This document shows positions 7,220 through 13,678 of a stretch of 15,149 nucleotides of DNA, piece after piece (the first letter of the stretch is position 1; each line of letters starts with the position of its first letter). The DNA is taken from positions 1-15,149 of the forward strand of contig JAQWCZ010000013.1 of NCBI GenBank assembly GCA_028705705.1, written 5' to 3'. Both the position numbers and the translations under genes were made by a program. The DNA is from Paludibacter sp. (lineage in GTDB: Bacteria > Bacteroidota > Bacteroidia > Bacteroidales > Paludibacteraceae). The notes under the pieces are model-generated. The model searched no databases. It was not told the DNA's origin and saw only the letters and a list, made by a program, of their open reading frames with translations.

Positions 7220-8092
7220 TTATTTCGAATAACTCTTTTTTACCAACGGATGTTTTTGCAGGTAATCCCAACTCATCTTCACGCTTTCGAGTGGTTTGAA
7301 ATTGTATTTCTCAACTTCTACAACTAAGTATTTAACGCCTGCCTTTGTTGTATTAGCATTACTGAAGATAGCATCAAACCCAACCATGCCACTTTGTCCG
7401 AGTTCCTTGTTGTCTTTGATGTGCAACACTTCGAAACGCCCGGGATAATCATGGAAATAATCCACCGGACTGTAACCGCCTTTTACCACCCAATACACAT
7501 CCATTTGAAAGAACACTTTCAGCGGATCAGTATTTTTCAACATAAAATCATACATCAACTCATTTTCCAGCTTCACAAATTCAAAATCGTGGTTGTGATA
7601 ACCAAAACGAAGTCCTTCCTTGTTGCATTTTTCCCCAATCTTATTATAATAATCGCAATACACTTTCAAATCAGCCAATGTTTTTAAACGTGGCATTGAA
7701 GGTACTATCACGTATTTCATACCGGCTCTTTTATGGGCATCAATAGCGACATCCCACCATTTCCAGATTTCGTCCCAGTTGGTATCGGTGACATCATCGT
7801 TCAGCCTTTTGTTGATATGCGATGACAGCACTTTCATACCAGTTGATTCAATTTCATTTTTGAAATCTTCCGGGCTCAAACCGTAAAATTTACCATCTGC
7901 ATAACCTGCAGCTTCAATACCGGTATAGCCCATTTTTGCTACACTAACAATGGTTCCTTTAAAATCATTTTTAATATCTTCTCTTACAGAATAAAGCTGT
8001 AAATAGATTTCCTTGTTTTTCGTTTTTCCTCCGGCCATAACCAGTATGCTTAAAAACAGGGCAAAAAAAAGGAATATATTTCTTTTTTGCAT
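7220..8092 (-). CDS. Exported xylose-isomerase-like TIM-barrel protein (sugar phosphate isomerase/epimerase family)
   Basis: 290 residues: a Sec signal peptide (KR then a hydrophobic core, about 5-20, ending VMAGG) followed by an AP_endonuc_2/xylose-isomerase-like TIM barrel. The expected acidic and histidine metal-site positions are visible: E60 in GYTGIEAAG, H166/H168 in YHNHDFEF, D198 in QMDVYWV, H224 in VLHIKD and E259 in VVEVEKY. LQLYSVRED near the N-terminus is typical of the exported Bacteroidota branch. Relatives isomerise, epimerise or hydrate/eliminate on sugars and inositols; the exported branch commonly sits beside Gfo/Idh/MocA and DUF1080 genes, as here. I infer a step in keto-sugar processing in the periplasm or at the membrane; the exact reaction cannot be read from sequence. 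It is the last gene of the minus-strand run and is separated from DUF1080 by 90 bp carrying a paired palindrome. Confidence 0.88.
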   Translation of the reverse strand: MQKRNIFLFFALFLSILVMAGGKTKNKEIYLQLYSVREDIKNDFKGTIVSVAKMGYTGIEAAGYADGKFYGLSPEDFKNEIESTGMKVLSSHINKRLNDDVTDTNWDEIWKWWDVAIDAHKRAGMKYVIVPSMPRLKTLADLKVYCDYYNKIGEKCNKEGLRFGYHNHDFEFVKLENELMYDFMLKNTDPLKVFFQMDVYWVVKGGYSPVDYFHDYPGRFEVLHIKDNKELGQSGMVGFDAIFSNANTTKAGVKYLVVEVEKYNFKPLESVKMSWDYLQKHPLVKKSYSK

Positions 8093-8121
8093 CTTGTTAG
8101 ATTTATTGATTTATAAACAGT

Positions 8122-8154
8122 AAACCTGTCAGGTTTTTAAAACCTGACAGGTTT
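8122..8154. repeat. Two tandem 15-bp palindromes forming a perfect hairpin (REP-like)
   Basis: AAACCTGTCAGGTTT (8122-8136) and AAACCTGACAGGTTT (8140-8154) are exact reverse complements with a 3-nt spacer. Each is also a palindrome by itself around its central base. The unit is a type of intergenic palindrome that I recall as frequent in Bacteroidota genomes. In the minus-strand transcript it lies between the DUF1080 and TIM-barrel genes. It could stop, pause or stabilise the mRNA there; the run after the stem is not strongly U-rich. Confidence 0.75.
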
Positions 8155-8182
8155 GATAAATTATTTACACGTGTGTGATAAT

Positions 8183-8944
8183 TTATTCTAAAATTTTCAC
8201 TTTGATGTTACGGAACCACACATCATCACCATGATCCTGGAATCCGATATATCCTTCCTGACTTTCGCCACCGGCATTGATAAAGTTATCCCAGCCTTTG
8301 AACTTGCTGCCTTCTATCATTTTCTTCCAGTCATCAGTCCACAAATGGTACTCAACAACCGGTTCTCCGTTTTGCATGTGAATAACTGTTCCCTTGTAAA
8401 CGATTACGCTACCGGTATTCCATTCACCAAAAGGTTTTGAATTTTGTGGTTTTGCAGGAATCAGGTCATACAAAGAAGCCGATTGACGGTTTCCGTCTTT
8501 TCCTAATCTGGCACCCAAATGATTCACATTGTCGAGAACCTGGTATTCCGGTGATGACTTCCAAATTGGTTCTCCCTTAATTTCCTGAGCCAGATAGAAA
8601 ACGCCACTATTACCACCTTTAGAAACTTTCCATTCGAATGTTAATTCAAAATTTTTGAATTTTCGGTCGAAAATTATATCGCCGCCATCTTTGTTACCTG
8701 CTTCTCCCTGACCAGAACCATTGATTTTAAGCGCTCCATCTTCAATTGTCCAGGCAGCAGGCACATCGGTGCGACCATAACCTCTCCAACCTTTAAGACC
8801 AGTTCCATCGAACATCACGATCCAACCTTCGTCAGCTTTGGTGACTTTCTGCTTAGCATCTGCTTGATTTTTAGTCGTTTTACAAGAAGTTATTAAACTC
8901 ATACTTACAAATAATATGGTTAAAAAATAAAATGTTTTTTTCAT
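8183..8944 (-). CDS. DUF1080 lipoprotein (3-keto-disaccharide hydrolase / keto-glycoside lyase family)
   Basis: 253 residues. The N-terminus is a lipoprotein signal: KK, a hydrophobic core, then the lipobox LITSC with the acylated cysteine at residue 21. The protein should be anchored to a membrane facing the periplasm or the cell surface. The rest is one DUF1080 (PF06439) beta-sandwich: MFDGTGLKGW (44-53), GNSGVFY (111-117), EYQVLDN (133-139) and the closing GYIGFQDHGDDVWFRNIK (231-248). The family includes enzymes that cleave glycosides already oxidised to the 3-keto form, by hydrolysis or by elimination/hydration. Length and motifs are normal. Two Gfo/Idh/MocA oxidoreductase genes lie directly upstream and a TIM-barrel isomerase downstream, which supports a 3-keto-sugar role. 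The family assignment is firm; the substrate is unknown. Confidence 0.92.
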   Translation of the reverse strand: MKKTFYFLTILFVSMSLITSCKTTKNQADAKQKVTKADEGWIVMFDGTGLKGWRGYGRTDVPAAWTIEDGALKINGSGQGEAGNKDGGDIIFDRKFKNFELTFEWKVSKGGNSGVFYLAQEIKGEPIWKSSPEYQVLDNVNHLGARLGKDGNRQSASLYDLIPAKPQNSKPFGEWNTGSVIVYKGTVIHMQNGEPVVEYHLWTDDWKKMIEGSKFKGWDNFINAGGESQEGYIGFQDHGDDVWFRNIKVKILE

Positions 8945-8987
8945 TTTGAATATTTTTTATAGTTTGACAATTATTTATTTATTTAAA

Positions 8988-10457
8988 TCAAGGCATAGCC
9001 GGTAATTTCCAACCTTCACGATAATTGTGTTTGATCAGCTCATTTGCAAAAGCAATTGCATTCACAGGATCAGTCATCGTTTTGTTGAAAGTCGGGTGTC
9101 CGTCTTTTATACTAAAACCATCTTTAATCATGGTACGAATGGTAGCATCTTCAGCGATATTAGTGAAACGCATATTTGGACCATCCCAGTGTAGTTCCTG
9201 GTTAAGATTTTGCAGACGAACAGCAAGCACACCCATAACTACCATTTCGTTAAACGGACCAGCTTCACTAAATGGAGAGGCGGTTTCAATACGATTGTCG
9301 GGGGTTTCTTTACAGGAGCGTACCCAATCCATTTCGTGTGATTCAGTCACAACCCGCATTTTTTTTGGTGCATCTGGCTTCCTTCCGGATACCAGCCATG
9401 GATTAACACCATAGCAACCGCAAATTAATGTATCTTTTGTTCCATGGAAGATAACTCCTCCTCCACTGTCATTTAGATTCTTACCTACTGGGACTCCTTC
9501 CGGACGCATTGGTTTCAACCCTCCATCGTACCAAATTACTTCCACTTCAGGCATACCAACTTTAGGCAAATTATCACGTGCCGGAAAAATATATTTCACC
9601 ATTTGTGCATTTGGGGCACTTTCAGTAAGCAATGAAGTTGAACTTCCCTGAACCTTTGTTGGATATCCCAATTTCAATCCTTTAAACACGGGATGCAAGA
9701 TGTGACAGGCCATATCGCCCAACGCACCTGTTCCGAAATCCCACCAACCACGGAAATTCCATGGAGTATAAATATGATTAAACGGACGCATGGGAGCCGG
9801 GCCAATAAACAAATCCCAGTCCATTGTATTGGGGATTTTATCCACCTTCTCCGGGCGTTCCAATCCCTGAGGCCAAATAGGACGATCGGTAAAAGCTTCC
9901 ACTTTTGTAATCTCACCTATCTCACCATTCCAAATCCAATCACAGATCTGACGAACACCTTCGCCTGATGCACCCTGGTTACCCATCTGAGTAGCAACTT
10001 TGTGTTTTTTAGCCAGGTTCGTTAATAAACGTGATTCATAAACTGTATGTGTCAATGGTTTTTCAACATACACATGTTTACCCATGGTCATGGCGTCGGC
10101 AGCTACGATAGCATGTGTATTGTCGGCAGTTGCAACTACAACAGCATCAATACTTTTGCCTAACTCCTCATACATTTTACGGTAATCGTAGTACTTTTTT
10201 GCATTGGGGAAATACTTGAACACACGGTCGCTGTATTTCCAATCCACATCACAAAGTCCTACTATATTCTGACTTTGCAAGCCTTTTAATACAGAAAAAC
10301 CACGACCTCCCACTCCCACTCCGGCAATGTTTAGCTTGTCGCTTGGAGCAACATGACCAAAATTTTTACCCAACACCGAAGAGGGCACCATCGTCAAACC
10401 GATGGCAGAGACTGCTCCGGCTTTTAGGAATTTTCTTCTTGACATTTTTGATGACAT
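8988..10457 (-). CDS. Gfo/Idh/MocA family oxidoreductase with Tat signal (candidate glycoside 3-dehydrogenase)
   Basis: 489 residues. It begins with a twin-arginine signal (SRRKFLKAG at 6-14, hydrophobic stretch, VLG before about residue 31), so it should be exported folded, with its NAD(P) cofactor already bound. The Rossmann glycine loop is GVGVGGRG (46-53). ATADNTH (109-115) and the family's EKP (132-134, with the usual catalytic lysine) follow. The C-terminal domain has MGNQGASGEGVR and a WWDFGTGALGDMACHILH block (238-255) with the candidate catalytic histidines. Exported members of this branch oxidise or reduce sugars and cannot exchange free NAD outside the cytoplasm, so the cofactor probably stays bound and is recycled on the enzyme. 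The order here, just upstream of DUF1080, suggests it makes or uses the 3-keto intermediate. The alternative start at the fifth codon would keep the Tat motif. Confidence 0.92.
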   Translation of the reverse strand: MSSKMSRRKFLKAGAVSAIGLTMVPSSVLGKNFGHVAPSDKLNIAGVGVGGRGFSVLKGLQSQNIVGLCDVDWKYSDRVFKYFPNAKKYYDYRKMYEELGKSIDAVVVATADNTHAIVAADAMTMGKHVYVEKPLTHTVYESRLLTNLAKKHKVATQMGNQGASGEGVRQICDWIWNGEIGEITKVEAFTDRPIWPQGLERPEKVDKIPNTMDWDLFIGPAPMRPFNHIYTPWNFRGWWDFGTGALGDMACHILHPVFKGLKLGYPTKVQGSSTSLLTESAPNAQMVKYIFPARDNLPKVGMPEVEVIWYDGGLKPMRPEGVPVGKNLNDSGGGVIFHGTKDTLICGCYGVNPWLVSGRKPDAPKKMRVVTESHEMDWVRSCKETPDNRIETASPFSEAGPFNEMVVMGVLAVRLQNLNQELHWDGPNMRFTNIAEDATIRTMIKDGFSIKDGHPTFNKTMTDPVNAIAFANELIKHNYREGWKLPAMP

Positions 10458-10551
10458 ATGACTTTATTTAAAGGTTAATAAAATTTACAATTTTACTATT
10501 TACTATTTTTCCATTACACCGACTGTAGACTGTGGACCGACATAAGTAATA

Positions 10552-12198
10552 TCATCCCCTCGTTATCACCTGCTTATCCGCATCCCAATACATGGTTCTA
10601 CCCTCAAGATACGCGCGTGTTCCCATGTGGGCAGCCATTGCTTCTTCGAAAGCCTGATCGATGCCGCAGGATGGTTTTTTATTCTGACGGATACATTCCA
10701 GCCACTCTCTGATATGCAGGAATGTAGTATTGTATCGTTTTCCTTCTACATAAGAGAACAACAATCCCCTTTCCGCAAAATACATTTCTGTGGCAGAAGA
10801 AAGCGCATCAATGCTTTTCCCGGATGCATAACGATAAAATGGCTCACCGGGTTTAATTATTCCTTTCTCAATTTTATCTTTATAACGTTGGGAAGCCCTG
10901 TCAATAGTCACATTCAGCGTACTACCGAGTTCAATGGTAGCATCGGTTCCCATGATTTTACGGGGGCGGTTATACTGACTTGCAAGTGTAGCTGTATATA
11001 ACAAGCTCATCTCTTTGTCGGGAAACTCAAATGTTGTTTGCAGTACATCCGGCACCGTTCGACCATCCTTGAAATAATAGACCCCTCCTGATGAAGTGGC
11101 AGAAGCCGGGATCCCCAAATCAAGCATGTGGTTCATCACATCGTATTCATGGGTAAGTAAGTCTCCACTTAAACCGGTACTGTAATCCCACCAGCAACGC
11201 CAGCGGAAGAAACGCTCCAGACTAAATTTATCGCGAACATCCGGACCAACATATTTAGCCGCACCTACAGAAGTCATGTAGTCCATGTATTCCTTGATGC
11301 GTTCAGGATTACCCTCAAACTGTTTCCAATCAATATTTGATGGATTTGCTTCCGGATGAATCGGATAAACCCAGGCTCCATTGGGGTCATTGCGATTGGT
11401 ACTTACTTCCACCAGCGTGACTTTACCTATCAATCCTTTTTGGATGATTTCTTTAGCCCGGTGATTAATTTCAATCTGCCTGCCCTGATGGCCCAACTGA
11501 AAGACCATACCACTTTTTCGAACTGCATCAGCAACCAGATAAGTCTCCGGAACTGTCCATGTCATAGGTTTTTCCGCATACACATGCTTACCAGCATTCA
11601 CTGCATCAATAATCATAGTTCCATGCCAGTGATCCGGCGTAGCAATGATGACTGCATCAATATCCTTTGCAGCTAATAAATCTTTATAATGCTTGTATAT
11701 GACAGGCGATTTATCAAATTTGCCATTTGTACCCTCTTTGTTGACATTAGCACCTGCAAACGCAGCCTCCCTGGCATACACGTCAAATATATCACAAACA
11801 CCTTTGATCTCGACATTTAAATCTTCCTGCTCCAGAAAATCTTTATAACGGGTATTCTGAGCATCTTTTTTAGCTTGTTCCTTCAAATTATCGACATAAA
11901 CTGGAGTTGCAAAACCGAGTGCCTGCATTAATTGTGATCCTCTAATACCAAAACCGATGAGACCCAACCGAATGGTTTTTCCATCCGGTTGACGATCCAT
12001 AACAGCGGGAGAAGCTTCAAAATTAAAGATGCTCCCGGCAAGCTTGTTATTATGTTCTTTTTTCTTTTTCTGATAAACTCCATAAGCCATTGCACCCAAC
12101 ACAGGAATGGTTGCAAGGGTTTTCAACGCCTCACGCCTGCCGTTAGATGAAGGTAAATTTTCTGTATTTAATTGATTTATATCTTCTTTTTCTGACAT
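10552..12198 (-). CDS. Gfo/Idh/MocA family oxidoreductase, long form with N-terminal twin-arginine anchor
   Basis: 548 residues, longer than the neighbouring paralogue. A hydrophilic head of about 20 residues precedes a twin-arginine segment (GRREALKTLA, 20-29) and a hydrophobic helix (about 28-42), which is followed by QKKKKEHNNK and no obvious AxA cleavage site. I therefore expect an uncleaved membrane anchor. The Rossmann loop is GFGIRG (82-87). Roughly 45 extra residues lie between it and the second strand (CDIFD, 135-139). ATPDHWH (186-192) and AEKPMT (208-213) are the family's cofactor and catalytic-lysine segments, and YSTGLSGDLLTHEYD carries the likely catalytic histidine. The pairing of two different Gfo/Idh/MocA proteins, DUF1080 and a TIM-barrel protein suggests opposite redox steps at the two ends of a keto-sugar route. 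Which enzyme oxidises and which reduces cannot be told from sequence. It starts 29 bp after the DoxX gene. Confidence 0.92.
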   Translation of the reverse strand: MSEKEDINQLNTENLPSSNGRREALKTLATIPVLGAMAYGVYQKKKKEHNNKLAGSIFNFEASPAVMDRQPDGKTIRLGLIGFGIRGSQLMQALGFATPVYVDNLKEQAKKDAQNTRYKDFLEQEDLNVEIKGVCDIFDVYAREAAFAGANVNKEGTNGKFDKSPVIYKHYKDLLAAKDIDAVIIATPDHWHGTMIIDAVNAGKHVYAEKPMTWTVPETYLVADAVRKSGMVFQLGHQGRQIEINHRAKEIIQKGLIGKVTLVEVSTNRNDPNGAWVYPIHPEANPSNIDWKQFEGNPERIKEYMDYMTSVGAAKYVGPDVRDKFSLERFFRWRCWWDYSTGLSGDLLTHEYDVMNHMLDLGIPASATSSGGVYYFKDGRTVPDVLQTTFEFPDKEMSLLYTATLASQYNRPRKIMGTDATIELGSTLNVTIDRASQRYKDKIEKGIIKPGEPFYRYASGKSIDALSSATEMYFAERGLLFSYVEGKRYNTTFLHIREWLECIRQNKKPSCGIDQAFEEAMAAHMGTRAYLEGRTMYWDADKQVITRG

Positions 12199-12227
12199 AT
12201 TGAAATGATCAATTTTCTTATTATGTT

Positions 12228-12734
12228 TTACTTCTGTTTATTATTTTTGGAAAGTTTCTTTCTGTATATAAGTCTGTCGAGTCCAACTTCTTTAGATGTA
12301 GGAAAAAGCATCAGTAAGACAACAGCACCAAGCATGATCAAATTTTTATCCACCCATAAGTATGAACCTTCAGGACGAATCAGGTAATGCACGTCAATCA
12401 AGGGAGGATGTGATAAATAATATAAACCCAGTAAAACTACTGCTCCGATATTGGCATATTTAACAAAACATCCTAAAATGAGACATAACCCAATGGCAGT
12501 CAGTCCGTACATGTTAATATAATTCACAACATCCATAATAAAAGCATGATCGGTTAGCATGGTGAAAAACGGGGCAAATATACCCTTGGAATCACGAAGA
12601 TAAGCGTATGAAGACCAATTTGGCGCCATAATCTTAGCCAAACCTTCATATAAAAAATACCAGCCAATCAACACACGCAGGATAACCAACCAGGTTAGTT
12701 GTGAACGACTATAAATAGGACTTCTTTTACTCAT
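12228..12734 (-). CDS. DoxX-family membrane protein
   Basis: 168 residues from the ATG at 12734; a TTG six codons further upstream (12752) is in frame but less likely. Four hydrophobic helices are visible at about 13-34, 74-91, 95-110 and 131-146. The first carries the DoxX/DoxD signature LRVLIGWYFLYEGLAKI (19-35), and PEGSYLWVDKNLIM precedes the last helix, as is usual for the family. DoxD is a subunit of thiosulfate:quinone oxidoreductase, and other members are linked to membrane redox functions, but most are uncharacterised. Directly upstream of two exported oxidoreductases, it is a plausible quinone-side partner for them; this is inference. An insertion of about 30 residues between helices 1 and 2 (NWSSYAYLRDSKGIFAPFF) may form a periplasmic contact. 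It starts 31 bp after the preceding gene and ends 29 bp before the next. Confidence 0.88.
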   Translation of the reverse strand: MSKRSPIYSRSQLTWLVILRVLIGWYFLYEGLAKIMAPNWSSYAYLRDSKGIFAPFFTMLTDHAFIMDVVNYINMYGLTAIGLCLILGCFVKYANIGAVVLLGLYYLSHPPLIDVHYLIRPEGSYLWVDKNLIMLGAVVLLMLFPTSKEVGLDRLIYRKKLSKNNKQK

Positions 12735-12765
12735 ATAATTTTTTGTGTTCAATTTTAAACGTTTT

Positions 12766-13110
12766 TTAATTTCTGAAACTCATATATAAAGTAACCAATG
12801 CATATATCAACACCACTGCTATCCATAGCGTAGTACCATCGAACATCGAATAAGTAGCCAGTGCAAGCATCAGCGTCAGCATCAAATTCATTCTCAACAA
12901 TCTTTTTTGTCTGAAATCCGGACTAACTGTATTAAACATTTCGATAAGCTGTTTGACAATCAAAATTAAAGATCCGGCACCGAATATGTATTTAAAAAAT
13001 GGCTGGTTAAAAAAATGACCCAGAGAACCGGTAATAATCAACAGAATACCCCCTACATAAAGATATTGAATGTAGTTATTTTTACGTATGTCTTTTGCTG
13101 GTTGATCCAT
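12766..13110 (-). CDS. Four-helix integral membrane protein, function unknown
   Basis: 114 residues from the ATG at 13110. The longer reading from a TTG at 13170 would add 20 residues of poor start context. Four hydrophobic segments are predicted by eye: about 13-31 (IQYLYVGGILLIITGSL), 37-54, 73-88 and 93-110. A short charged loop (SPDFRQKRLLRMN, 63-75) follows the second segment, and the N-terminus is basic and cytoplasmic-looking. I do not recognise a named family; it resembles the small hydrophobic proteins often seen next to DivIC genes in Bacteroidales. It lies between the DivIC-like gene (65 bp upstream) and the DoxX gene (31 bp downstream) on the same strand. A link to either division or membrane redox is possible, and nothing in the sequence decides between them. 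Confidence 0.75.
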   Translation of the reverse strand: MDQPAKDIRKNNYIQYLYVGGILLIITGSLGHFFNQPFFKYIFGAGSLILIVKQLIEMFNTVSPDFRQKRLLRMNLMLTLMLALATYSMFDGTTLWIAVVLIYALVTLYMSFRN

Positions 13111-13174
13111 GCTGTGTTTATTAATAAGGTTAAATGAAACAAATTTTCGTAACAGGAAAAGAATAATCAAATAC

Positions 13175-13480
13175 TTATTTCAGGATAAAAACATCCTCAT
13201 TATCTTTTTTCATGTAATATTTTTCTCTGGCAAATTTTTCCAAAAAAACAGAATCATCCCTGATTTTATGTATATTATCCTTGTTTTTTTTTATTTCATC
13301 CAAATAAAACTGATACTCCGACTCCAGTTTCTTAATTTCCTGAGCCGTTTTATATCTCTTTATCAGATTATGATCATCAAAGAACGTTAAATACACAAAA
13401 AAAATCAAGAAAACAAAAGTATATTTGTTCAATAAGTGATGACGAATTTTTTTTAGAAATGTCTCGTTTTTTAATTGCAT
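13175..13480 (-). CDS. Septum formation initiator (DivIC/FtsB-like) protein
   Basis: 101 residues in the usual DivIC/FtsB layout. There is a short basic cytoplasmic tail, one transmembrane helix at about 19-34 (YTFVFLIFFVYLTFFDD), a periplasmic coiled coil at about 40-75 (charged, ending in the dense K/D/N stretch KKNKDNIHK), then a compact C-terminal piece. LEKFAREKYYMKKDNEDVF (80-98) is the strongly conserved C-terminal signature of the Bacteroidota members. The protein would join FtsL and FtsQ-type partners in the divisome to control septal peptidoglycan synthesis. It is the first gene of the minus-strand run. A -7 promoter match lies 26 bp upstream of its start, with an AT-rich 12-bp palindrome further upstream. 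It has no obvious functional tie to the sugar-oxidation genes downstream. Confidence 0.88.
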   Translation of the reverse strand: MQLKNETFLKKIRHHLLNKYTFVFLIFFVYLTFFDDHNLIKRYKTAQEIKKLESEYQFYLDEIKKNKDNIHKIRDDSVFLEKFAREKYYMKKDNEDVFILK

Positions 13481-13505
13481 TTAACATTTAATTTTCAAAA
13501 CCACA

Positions 13506-13513
13506 CAAAGGTA
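13506..13513 (-). promoter_or_regulatory. Predicted -7 promoter box for the DivIC-led gene run
   Basis: The minus strand reads TACCTTTG, matching TAnnTTTG, 26 bp before the ATG of the DivIC-like gene. It is the only match I find ahead of any of the seven minus-strand genes between 7220 and 13480. The perfect palindrome ATATTATAATAT (13521-13532) lies in the -33/-7 spacer; it may be a binding site or simply A/T-rich promoter DNA. Confidence 0.5.
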
Positions 13514-13678
13514 AAAAAACATATTATAATATACATTATGACCTAACAAGAAAATGTAGTAGATCAAGTAAAATGAGTTAATAAAAAACTAAAAATAAAT
13601 GCATGAAATGACTGGTATTCATTATATTTACATCACTAAATCATCGTATTCAATCTTATAAATATCATTAACTTTACT

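Noticed and set aside
8165..8176. ACACGTGT palindrome between the DUF1080 and TIM-barrel genes
   Set aside because: It is only 8 bp, with no second copy in the window, and too short to support a regulatory call.
9025..9414. Plus-strand open frame of about 129 codons opposite the Gfo/Idh/MocA gene
   Set aside because: It is the antisense of a conserved coding region, with no recognisable motif and no promoter or ribosome site.
10627..11001. Plus-strand open frame of about 124 codons opposite the longer oxidoreductase
   Set aside because: It lies entirely inside a strongly supported gene on the other strand and has no family resemblance.
13521..13532. Perfect palindrome ATATTATAATAT as an operator
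   Set aside because: Such palindromes are common by chance in A/T-rich promoter DNA. It is noted with the promoter but is not enough to call a binding site.
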